From NCBI GenBank assembly GCA_050942995.1, contig JBMNOI010000097.1, positions 1 to 14,707 on the forward strand: a stretch of 14,707 bases of DNA. Direction: 5' to 3'. How positions within the stretch are numbered: the stretch's first letter is position 1; each line of letters begins with the position of its first letter. Below, piece after piece: positions 6,531-12,896 of the stretch. The stretch is from JBMNOI01 sp050942995. Its GTDB lineage: Bacteria > Chloroflexota > Anaerolineae > UBA1429. A program made the translations under genes and the position numbers. Under the pieces are notes generated by a model. The model did not search any database, was not told where the DNA came from, and was given only the letters and a program-made list of their open reading frames with translations.

Positions 6531-7202
6531 TCACGATTCGAACACGTTCCGGGCAGGGTCTGGAGATGATGAATCGGGCAGGGTAGAGAGGATCACTTCC
6601 AATTCACTGAGGATCATGGCTGTAGCGCCCCAAATGACGTGCTCGCCCCGGCGATAATAAGGCGCCTGAATCATTCGTCCACGAACCAGGCGTGATTCCT
6701 CTGCTTTGGCAGCAGGATCCAGCAGCGCCTCCAGAGGCATCTCGATCAACTCGGCCACCTCATCCTCGCTGAGCCGAAACGTGGGGCGATGGGGGGTATA
6801 GCCGACAAAGGGTTGGATGGTAAAGTGGCTGGGCGGGACGTATAGAGGGGTGAGCGCCCCGATCTGCTCGATGCTCGACGGATCGACGCCGATCTCTTCC
6901 ATGGCCTCGCGCGCGGCCGTATCCCACAGAGTTCGATCGGCCGCCTCGCGCCCGCCTCCGGGCAGCGAGATCTGTCCGCGGTGGGTGAGCACCCGCTCGG
7001 TTCGCCGGGTCAGCGGAAAGCAGAGCCGGCCGTCGCATGGATAGAGCAGCACCAGCACGGCCCCCTCGCGCGGAGGCCCCGGGTGGTCGAAATCGGCAGC
7101 CGACGAGCGCGGACGCGTCGCCATTCGCGATTGCGCCGCGACGCCGGGAAGAGGCGCCTGCAGCGCCCGGCGAACTCGACCGATAGACAGATTACGAGGC
7201 AT
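6531..7202 (-). CDS. Nudix hydrolase, CoA pyrophosphatase type
   Basis: A 223-residue protein carrying both the CoA-pyrophosphatase signature and the Nudix box. LTRRTERVLTHRGQISLPGG (about residues 64-83) matches the LLTxRxxxLxxHxGQxxFPGG pattern of the NudL/PCD1 group. R-E-A-M-E-E-I-G-V (98-106) is the core of the Nudix box, with the Mg-binding glutamates. Family members cleave CoA and acyl-CoA to phosphopantetheine derivatives and 3',5'-ADP. The downstream P-L-Y-V-P-P-S-H-F and P-F-V-G-Y region is typical. The frame remains open to 7301, but the promoter -10 (7231-7236) overlaps the next upstream ATG (7232), so the ATG at 7202 is the first usable one; its RBS is weak (GGGAATGA region). Confidence 0.88.
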   Translation of the reverse strand: MPRNLSIGRVRRALQAPLPGVAAQSRMATRPRSSAADFDHPGPPREGAVLVLLYPCDGRLCFPLTRRTERVLTHRGQISLPGGGREAADRTLWDTAAREAMEEIGVDPSSIEQIGALTPLYVPPSHFTIQPFVGYTPHRPTFRLSEDEVAELIEMPLEALLDPAAKAEESRLVRGRMIQAPYYRRGEHVIWGATAMILSELEVILSTLPDSSSPDPARNVFES

Positions 7203-7230
7203 CGTTTCATTCCCGTACGACGTTTGCGCC

Positions 7231-7258
7231 ATTGTAGCATGCCCGAACGGGCCGTCAA
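7231..7258 (-). promoter_or_regulatory. Promoter of the Nudix gene with a palindrome in the spacer
   Basis: On the minus strand, TTGACG (7258-7253), a 16 bp spacer and TACAAT (7236-7231), both boxes 5/6. The predicted start near 7224 gives a leader of about 21 nt. The spacer contains GCCCG-AA-CGGGC (7241-7252), a 12 bp inverted repeat that could be a protein-binding site. Confidence 0.6.
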
Positions 7259-7337
7259 GCGCTTTGCAGGGTGAACCTGTCAGGCTCGCGCACAATGACA
7301 TGGCTGCCTTTTGGCCATCAGCGGACGCTGCGAAGCA

Positions 7338-7384
7338 GGCGGCGTACCCGCCGCCGTCGCCGGGTGAGGGCGGTTTGGCCGCCC
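7338..7384. repeat. Two consecutive GC-rich hairpins upstream of the esterase promoter
   Basis: GGCGGCG (7338-7344) pairs with CGCCGCC (7349-7355) across a 4-nt loop. GGGCGG (7368-7373) pairs with CCGCCC (7379-7384) across a 5-nt loop. They lie between the divergent Nudix and esterase promoters, outside any gene. They may be chance in GC-rich DNA or regulatory. Confidence 0.35.
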
Positions 7385-7397
7385 ACCTCCTCCCGGC

Positions 7398-7426
7398 TTG
7401 ACACCGATGCCTTTGCGCACTATTCT
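7398..7426 (+). promoter_or_regulatory. Promoter of the acetyl esterase gene
   Basis: TTGACA (7398-7403), a 17 bp spacer and TATTCT (7421-7426): a consensus -35 with a 5/6 -10. Initiation near 7433 leaves about 24 nt of leader containing AAGGAG (7446-7451), which fixes the start codon at 7457. Confidence 0.7.
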
Positions 7427-7456
7427 CGCGCCAACTCTGCGGCAGAAGGAGTCACT

Positions 7457-8419
7457 ATGCCATTGTACGATAAACCACTGGAAGAGCTCGTCGTATACGA
7501 TCCGCCGTTCACCCGCGAGCCCGATTTCGACGCCTTTTGGGATGTTACGCTGGCCGAGAACGCCCGGATGCCGCTGAATCCGCGCCTGCGTCCGGTCGAT
7601 TACCCGGCGCTGGGAGTGCAGATATACGCCGTCGAATACGACGGCTGGCGCGGCGCCACGATCTGCGGCTGGTACCTGGTGCCCGAAGAGCCGGGGCCAC
7701 ATCCCGGTCTGATCCGGTATCACGGCTATTCCGGATCCAAACAGGGCGCCCATCAGTACATCATGTGGGCATTGCAGGGCTATGCCGTGCTGGCCGTGGA
7801 TGTGCGAGGCCAGTCGGGCGACAGTACCGATCCGGCTTGCTATCCCGGCGGACACGTCACCGGCTGGATGACGATGGGGATTCTCGACCCGGAGACCTAC
7901 TATTATTGTGGAGTGTATATGGATTGCGTGCGGGCGCTGGATTTCCTCTGCGCCCAGCCCCGGGTCGATGCCTCGCGAATCGGCCTCATGGGCATGAGTC
8001 AGGGAGGCGGGCTGACGCTGGCCGTCGCCGCACTGGACGACCGCCCCATTCTGGCCATGCCCGAGATGCCCTATCTCTGCCATTTTCGCCGAGCCGTCGA
8101 CATGGCCGTACGCCCGCCCTATCTGGAGATAGCCACCTATCTCCAACGCCATCCCGATCGCGCCGAACAGGTGTGGCGCACGCTGAGCTACTTTGACAAT
8201 ATGAACCTCGCGCCGCGCATCACCTGCCCCACGCTGATGGATGTGGGCCTGCTGGACGACATCTGCCCCCCGTCGTCGATCTATGCCACCTACAACAAGA
8301 TCATGGCGCCCAAAGAGATAGCCGTGTTCCCCTATCACAACCACGAGGTGGTGGACGCCCACTGGGAAACCAAGCTCCGCTGGGCGCATCATTATCTCAA
8401 AGGAATCGGAGAGCTCTAG
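7457..8419 (+). CDS. CE7 acetyl(xylan) esterase / cephalosporin-C deacetylase family hydrolase
   Basis: A 320-residue alpha/beta hydrolase, matching the CE7 family in length and motifs. The oxyanion-loop element Y88-H-G-Y91-S-G, the R-G-Q motif in DVRGQSGDS (116-123), the nucleophile elbow G-M-S181-Q-G-G, the acid G-L-L-D267-D and the base N-H296-E are all in register with the S-D-H triad of Bacillus and Thermotoga enzymes. These usually form hexameric cytoplasmic deacetylases acting on acetylated xylo-oligosaccharides, cephalosporin C and other small esters. No signal peptide is present. The ATG at 7457 follows AAGGAG at 5 nt. No glycoside hydrolase or sugar transporter is nearby, so the natural substrate is not shown by context. 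The gene is a single transcription unit with its own promoter and terminator. Confidence 0.92.
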   Translation: MPLYDKPLEELVVYDPPFTREPDFDAFWDVTLAENARMPLNPRLRPVDYPALGVQIYAVEYDGWRGATICGWYLVPEEPGPHPGLIRYHGYSGSKQGAHQYIMWALQGYAVLAVDVRGQSGDSTDPACYPGGHVTGWMTMGILDPETYYYCGVYMDCVRALDFLCAQPRVDASRIGLMGMSQGGGLTLAVAALDDRPILAMPEMPYLCHFRRAVDMAVRPPYLEIATYLQRHPDRAEQVWRTLSYFDNMNLAPRITCPTLMDVGLLDDICPPSSIYATYNKIMAPKEIAVFPYHNHEVVDAHWETKLRWAHHYLKGIGEL

Positions 8420-8424
8420 TTGAA

Positions 8425-8465
8425 GCAAACAGTCCGCGGAGCAAAGTGCTCCGCGGACTGTTTGC
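8425..8465 (+). terminator. Strong terminator hairpin after the esterase gene
   Basis: GCAAACAGTCCGCGGAGCA (8425-8443) pairs perfectly over 19 bp with 8447-8465, with a 3-nt loop, starting 6 nt after the stop codon. The 3' arm ends in CTGTTTGCC, so the U-tract is short and partly inside the stem. It insulates the ABC operon promoter from esterase transcription. Confidence 0.75.
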
Positions 8466-8493
8466 CAGCCTTCCTTCCCCTCAGGCCCCCCGT

Positions 8494-8522
8494 TTGCCTC
8501 AGATCCACCCTTTGTTTATACT
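8494..8522 (+). promoter_or_regulatory. Promoter of the ABC exporter operon
   Basis: TTGCCT (8494-8499), a 17 bp spacer and TATACT (8517-8522). Transcription should start near 8529, within the palindromic operator that begins 2 bp after the -10. The leader would be about 112 nt. Confidence 0.65.
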
Positions 8523-8523
8523 T

Positions 8524-8549
8524 CAATAGACCGACCGGTCAGTCTATTG
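8524..8549. promoter_or_regulatory. 26 bp palindromic operator, TetR-family type
   Basis: CAATAGAC at 8524-8531 mirrors GTCTATTG at 8542-8549 around a central GACCGGTC (8533-8540). Twelve of 13 base pairs are symmetric; the only mismatch is C8532 against A8541. Long palindromes of this design are bound by TetR/AcrR-type dimers. It overlaps the predicted transcription start, so a bound protein should block initiation. No regulator gene is in the window. Confidence 0.7.
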
Positions 8550-8640
8550 TGCTGCCCATCGCTCATCCCGAATTACGAGCCACGCCCTGGCATGCCGTCC
8601 CAAACCACCCGAAGAACCTTGCGCTGCAGAGGATGACATC

Positions 8641-9651
8641 ATGGAACGCCGGACAGCGACCACAGAGCAGAACAAAAGAGAGCGGGTGATCGAGGTCGTC
8701 AACCTGGTCCGCCGCTTTGGAGATACGGTGGCTGTGGACGACCTTTCGATCAGCGTGTGCCGGGGCGAGATTCTGGGATTGGTCGGGCCGGATGGCGCCG
8801 GCAAAACCACAACCCTGCGCCTGCTGGCCACGATAATGAACCCCACATCGGGACGCGCCTCGGTACTGGGGCACGATACGGTACGCCGGTCGCGGCAGAT
8901 CAAGCAGCACATCGGGTATATGGCCCAGCGCTTTACGTTGTACGAGGATCTGACCGTTCTGGAGAACCTGAGCTTCTACGCCAATGTCTACGGTGTGCGC
9001 GGCGACCGGCGGCGGCAACAGATCGAACGATTGCTGGGGTTCTCTCGTATGTCCGAATTCGGTCATCGCCGCGCCGGACAGCTCTCGGGCGGCATGCAGA
9101 AAAAGCTGGCACTGGCCTGTGCCCTGATCCACGATCCACAGATCGTCCTGCTGGACGAGCCGACGACGGGCGTCGACCCCGTCTCCCGGCGCGAGTTTTG
9201 GGACATGCTGGCCGAGCTTCACATGGACGGCGTCACGATAGTCGTTTGCACGCCCTATATGGACGAGGCCGAGCGTTGCTCTCGGGTCGGGCTGATGTAC
9301 GAGGGCCGCCTGCTGGCCTGCGATAGCCCTGCCCGGCTCAAAGCAAGCATCGATCATGACCTCCTGGCCATATGGCCCGACGATATACGACGCGCTCACA
9401 ACGCTCTGCTGGATGTGGATCTCATCCACGAGATCCAGACCTATGGCGATCAACTGCGCGTCTTTGTTCAGGACGCCGACACCGCCATGCCTCATGTGAC
9501 CGCAGCGCTACAGGCGACCGGCGTGGCGGTGCGTGAGGTGCGTCCGGCGCCCGTTCGTATGGAAGAAGTTTTTATCTCGCTCATCCGGCGTGCGCACGAT
9601 CATCACGGGATGAGCTCTGACAAAGATCATCCCCCGCCTGCCGGCGTTTGA
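8641..9651 (+). CDS. ABC exporter ATPase resembling the N-terminal half of YbhF
   Basis: A 336-residue nucleotide-binding subunit. Walker A is G49-P-D-G-A-G-K55-T-T, with the Asp at the third position that is characteristic of the N-terminal YbhF domain. The Q-loop is Q86, the signature L138-S-G-G-M, Walker B IVLLD162-E163 and the D-loop G-V-D169. The H-loop position holds proline: V-V-C-T-P195-Y-M-D-E-A, so this site is probably catalytically impaired. A C-terminal domain (about 230-320) has the ferredoxin-like pattern found after NBDs of this type and ends with M-E-E-V-F-I-S-L. It should pair with the second ATPase (11913) on the cytoplasmic face of the two permeases. The ATG follows AGAGGA (8628-8633) at 7 nt. 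First gene of the operon. Confidence 0.9.
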   Translation: MERRTATTEQNKRERVIEVVNLVRRFGDTVAVDDLSISVCRGEILGLVGPDGAGKTTTLRLLATIMNPTSGRASVLGHDTVRRSRQIKQHIGYMAQRFTLYEDLTVLENLSFYANVYGVRGDRRRQQIERLLGFSRMSEFGHRRAGQLSGGMQKKLALACALIHDPQIVLLDEPTTGVDPVSRREFWDMLAELHMDGVTIVVCTPYMDEAERCSRVGLMYEGRLLACDSPARLKASIDHDLLAIWPDDIRRAHNALLDVDLIHEIQTYGDQLRVFVQDADTAMPHVTAALQATGVAVREVRPAPVRMEEVFISLIRRAHDHHGMSSDKDHPPPAGV

Positions 9652-9658
9652 GGTTGCG

Positions 9659-10771
9659 ATGTCACCGGTACGCACCCTGACCCTCATCCACAAAGAACTG
9701 CGTCATATCGTGCGCGATCCGCAAATCCTGTTCATGGTGCTGGTGGCGCCTGCGTTCGTTCTCCTTTTGCTGGCCTATACCTTTGCCGCCGATCTGCAGA
9801 TCATCCGCATCGGCATCATGGACGGTGACCGCAGCGCCATCTCGCGCGATTACGTCAGCACGCTGGCTGCCGACGGCGAAATCACCATCGTCGGCAGCTA
9901 TGAGAGCTATGCAGAGGTCGATTCGGCCCTGCGGCGGGGACATGTCAACCTGGTCGTCGTGATCCCACCGGGCTGGAGCAGTGATCTGATCGCGGGCCGC
10001 GAGACGCACATCCAGCTCATCCTGGACGGATCCGACTATCAGCAGAGCCTGGCCTACAGCCGCAACATCAGCCAGCGCACCACGGCGTTCGGCGTATCTC
10101 TGGCCGCCGGTATGGGAGGCCTCCCCGGCCCCGTCGACGTGCGTACACGGGCATTGTATAACGGCCCCCTCAAATGGATGGATGCCATGATCCCGGGGCT
10201 AATGGCGATGGCCTTTTCCTTCCCCGCCATTGCCGCCGCACTGGCCTGTACCCGCGAGACCGAGCGCGGCTCGTACGAGGGGCTGCTCTCTACACCGATT
10301 CGCCCGATCGAATATTTGTTGGGCAAGCTCCTGCCCTATCTGACTCTCGGCACCGCGGGCACGCTGCTCTCTTGGGCGCTGGCATGCTGGTGGTTTCGTG
10401 TACCATTTCGCTCCTCGCTGGGTGATTATGTCGCATTGACCGCGGTGTTTATGCTCTCTCTGGTGAGTCTGTCGCTGTTGATCGGTGTCACCATGGCCAG
10501 CCAGCGCCACGCGATCGTCATCGTGGTCTTTTTATTCTTTATCCCCTCCTTCTTCCTTTCCAACTTGATCCAGCCGCTGGAGCGGGGCAGCGTAATGGAG
10601 CGTGTATTGATGGTGACGCTTCCGGCCACGAACTATGTGGATATAAGCCGGGCACTTTTTCTCAAAGGGGCGAGTGTGCGCGAACTGCAGGGCTACACGA
10701 TGAATCTGTTGCGAATCAGCGGGGCGGCCATCGCCGCCAGCTTGTTGCTGTTTCGAAAAAAGGTGGCGTAG
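9659..10771 (+). CDS. ABC-2 type permease (YbhS/YbhR-like), first of two
   Basis: A 370-residue half-transporter. A cytoplasmic start with K-E-L-R-H-I-V-R-D-P (the K-E-x-x-x-x-x-R-D-P element of YbhS/YbhR) leads into TM1 (about 22-42). A long extracytoplasmic domain follows (about 43-172, including V-V-V-I-P-P-G and L-I-L-D-G-S-D), then five more helices from about 177 to the end. The conserved cytoplasmic coupling element R199-E-T-E-R-G-S-Y-E-G-L-L-S-T-P-I (199-214), then L-L-G-K-L-L-P-Y, follows TM2. The ATG is 7 nt after the upstream stop, with GAGG overlapping that stop codon (9650-9653), so translation is probably coupled. It likely forms the channel with the next gene product. Confidence 0.9.
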   Translation: MSPVRTLTLIHKELRHIVRDPQILFMVLVAPAFVLLLLAYTFAADLQIIRIGIMDGDRSAISRDYVSTLAADGEITIVGSYESYAEVDSALRRGHVNLVVVIPPGWSSDLIAGRETHIQLILDGSDYQQSLAYSRNISQRTTAFGVSLAAGMGGLPGPVDVRTRALYNGPLKWMDAMIPGLMAMAFSFPAIAAALACTRETERGSYEGLLSTPIRPIEYLLGKLLPYLTLGTAGTLLSWALACWWFRVPFRSSLGDYVALTAVFMLSLVSLSLLIGVTMASQRHAIVIVVFLFFIPSFFLSNLIQPLERGSVMERVLMVTLPATNYVDISRALFLKGASVRELQGYTMNLLRISGAAIAASLLLFRKKVA

Positions 10772-10774
10772 GCC

Positions 10775-11899
10775 ATGGCATCACAGCTCATCCCTGCACT
10801 ATTTCGTATCTCTCGCCTGGTACGCAAAGAGCTTGAGCAGCTCTATAGCGACAAATTCTTTGCCGCCTTGCTGGTGGCATTGCCTTTGACGTTGCTCTTT
10901 CTCATCGTAAACGCCGCAGGAGAGGATGGCGGGGCCCCCGAAGCTATCGCCGTCATCGACCAGGACCTCACCGCCGGCTCCAGGCGGATCGTGGAGGCGC
11001 TGGAGAACACCGGCGCCCTGCGCGTGCAGACGAGGTTGACGCGACTCGCCGACGGCGAGCGGGCTCTCTACGAGGGGAGCATCTACGGCCTTGTCGTTAT
11101 TCCCGATGGATATGAGCGAGACCTTTTGGCGAACGCCGGGCCCGAGATCCTCATCGTTGTGGATGGTAGCAATACACTGGTGGCCGGACAGGTTCTCAGC
11201 GCCGCCGGTGGAGCGATCTCGCACCAGGCGCACCCGGCTCATGCCGCCGGATCCGGCGGCATCCGATTGGACGTCCGCTCCACTCAATTTCGCGGGGTGA
11301 CGGCCCGGCAGAGTCTCGTAGCCCCCCAGTTGGGATTTCTGCTCTATCAGGTGGTTCTTCTGGTTGCGGGACTGAGCATTGTGCGCGAATCCGAGACGGG
11401 CACTCTGGAGCAGTTGCTGGTCACCCCGCTCAGCAGGCTCGAGCTCATTATCGGCAAGATGCTGCCGCCTTTGCTTGTCGGCGTCGTCAACTTTTGGGCG
11501 CTCTACTTTGCGGCGCGCCTCTTTTGGGATCTCCCCGCACGCGGATCGATCGCTCTCCTCTTTTTCACAGCCGTGTTGTTCATCCTGAGCGAGAGCGCAT
11601 GGGGCTTGTTTTTGTCGTCGCGCGTGGCCCGCCAGCAGCAGGCCACGCAACTGATCTTTGTCCAGATTCTGTTCGACCTGGCATTCTGCGGCTATATGGT
11701 ACCGGTCACCAATCTGCCCCGCTTTATGGCATGGATTTCGGAACTGTTACCGCTGCGCCACTATCTGGTCTGCGTCCGGAGCATCCTGTTGCGAGGGGGT
11801 GATCTGACGGCGATCTGGATTCACGTTGTCGCGCTGATCGCGCTGAATCTGGCCTTTTGGAGCCTCAGCGTGGTCTCGCTGCGTCGGCGATTGCGCTAA
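10775..11899 (+). CDS. ABC-2 type permease (YbhS/YbhR-like), second of two
   Basis: A 374-residue protein with the same plan as its neighbour: R-K-E-L-E-Q-L-Y-S-D-K at the N-terminus, TM1 (about 28-46), an extracytoplasmic domain (about 47-180) with I-V-V-D-G-S-N, then five helices. The coupling motif R204-E-S-E-T-G-T-L-E-Q-L-L-V-T-P-L is followed by I-I-G-K-M-L-P. It is closer to YbhR/YbhS than to the drug-type ABC2 proteins that lack the large outer domain. Only 3 nt separate it from the upstream stop; the RBS (AAAGGTGG, around 10758-10765) lies inside the end of the previous gene. The histidine-rich stretch SHQAHPAHAAGSGG (about 149-162) is an unusual insertion not seen in the partner. Confidence 0.9.
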   Translation: MASQLIPALFRISRLVRKELEQLYSDKFFAALLVALPLTLLFLIVNAAGEDGGAPEAIAVIDQDLTAGSRRIVEALENTGALRVQTRLTRLADGERALYEGSIYGLVVIPDGYERDLLANAGPEILIVVDGSNTLVAGQVLSAAGGAISHQAHPAHAAGSGGIRLDVRSTQFRGVTARQSLVAPQLGFLLYQVVLLVAGLSIVRESETGTLEQLLVTPLSRLELIIGKMLPPLLVGVVNFWALYFAARLFWDLPARGSIALLFFTAVLFILSESAWGLFLSSRVARQQQATQLIFVQILFDLAFCGYMVPVTNLPRFMAWISELLPLRHYLVCVRSILLRGGDLTAIWIHVVALIALNLAFWSLSVVSLRRRLR

Positions 11900-11912
11900 A
11901 GGAAGCCTCAAC

Positions 11913-12896
11913 ATGACCGAACACGCGACATCCAACCCGAGTCCAAACATCGATTCGGTGATCAAGGCCGATGGGTTGACCAAAACGTTCAAACAGTTCG
12001 TCGCCGTCGACAACGTGAGCCTGAGCGTGCGCCGCGGCGAGATCTTTGGCCTGCTAGGTCCCAATGGCGCCGGAAAAACCACCACCATCCGCATGTTGCT
12101 GGGGCTGATTCGGCCCAGCAGCGGGGTTGCGACGGTGCTGGGTTACGACACAAGCCGGCAGGCCGGGGAGCTTCGTCGGCACATCGGCTACATGTCTCAA
12201 CGCTTCAGCCTGTATGACGATCTCACCGTCGAGCAGAATCTGGCCTTCTTTGGCGGCGTGTACGGTGTTCGCGGTCGTCATATGGAGCAGCGTCGCGCCT
12301 ACGTGCTCGAGATGGCCGATCTTGCGGGCCGTGAGGGTGAACGGACGGCCAATCTATCGGGGGGCTGGCGACAGCGCCTGGCGCTAGGCTGCGCCATTCT
12401 GCACGAGCCTCAGGTGCTCTTTCTGGATGAGCCGACGGCAGGGGTCGATCCGGTTGCCCGACGGCTTTTTTGGGACCTGCTCTACACCCTGTCCGATCGA
12501 GGTCACACCGTGCTGGTGACCACTCACTATATGGACGAGGCCGAACAATGTCATCGGCTGGCCTTTATTCAGCGCGGCAAGCTGGTAGCGATGGGTACGC
12601 CCGAAGAGATCAAGCGAGAGCAGATGCCCGATCAGGTGATCGAGATCGATTGCGCCGCGCCCGATCGGGCCATGGCAGCGCTGCGTGCATCCGGCGCATT
12701 CGTGGAGGTCTCTCTCTATGGCGCCCAGATTCATGTCATCGTCCATGACGCGCATGAGGGACGCCGGCAAGTCAAGGCCATTCTCGAGGGCGCGGGTATT
12801 CCGGTTCACGATATACAGGTTATCGCCCCATCGCTGGAGGACGTCTTTATCACCAGCGCGCGGGAGCATCGATACACAGATAGGGGATCACGATGA
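11913..12896 (+). CDS. ABC exporter ATPase resembling the C-terminal half of YbhF
   Basis: A 327-residue nucleotide-binding subunit that aligns without gaps to the first ATPase over about 200 residues. Walker A is G49-P-N-G-A-G-K55-T-T, Q-loop Q86, signature L138-S-G-G-W, Walker B VLFLD162-E163, D-loop G-V-D169 and an intact H-loop histidine H195 in T-T-H-Y-M-D-E-A-E-Q-C. The F-A-V-D-N-V-type start, the G-E-I-F-G-L-L-G-P-N-G and L-T-V-E-Q-N-L segments are those of the C-terminal half of E. coli YbhF. It should supply the competent catalytic motifs of the heterodimer. A C-terminal domain (about 232-320) ends S-L-E-D-V-F-I-T. The ATG follows AAAGGAAG (11898-11905) at 7 nt, 13 nt after the previous stop. 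Its own stop overlaps the adaptor start. Confidence 0.92.
   Translation: MTEHATSNPSPNIDSVIKADGLTKTFKQFVAVDNVSLSVRRGEIFGLLGPNGAGKTTTIRMLLGLIRPSSGVATVLGYDTSRQAGELRRHIGYMSQRFSLYDDLTVEQNLAFFGGVYGVRGRHMEQRRAYVLEMADLAGREGERTANLSGGWRQRLALGCAILHEPQVLFLDEPTAGVDPVARRLFWDLLYTLSDRGHTVLVTTHYMDEAEQCHRLAFIQRGKLVAMGTPEEIKREQMPDQVIEIDCAAPDRAMAALRASGAFVEVSLYGAQIHVIVHDAHEGRRQVKAILEGAGIPVHDIQVIAPSLEDVFITSAREHRYTDRGSR

Noticed and set aside
7203..7301. N-terminal extension of the Nudix protein to 7301 or 7232
   Set aside because: The predicted -35 and -10 boxes lie within this stretch, and the ATG at 7232 overlaps the -10 itself, so it would not be in the mRNA.
7280..8428. Long minus-strand open frame opposite the esterase (382 codons)
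   Set aside because: It lies fully antisense to a CE7 esterase with all catalytic motifs, and its translation has no recognisable domain. Long antisense frames are expected from codon bias in GC-rich genes.
8563..9495. Minus-strand open frame opposite the first ABC ATPase (310 codons)
   Set aside because: Antisense shadow of a clear ABC ATPase; no RBS and no family resemblance.
10799..11650. Minus-strand open frame opposite the second permease (283 codons)
   Set aside because: Low-complexity charged translation typical of the complement of hydrophobic codons; the sense strand encodes a well-supported ABC-2 permease.
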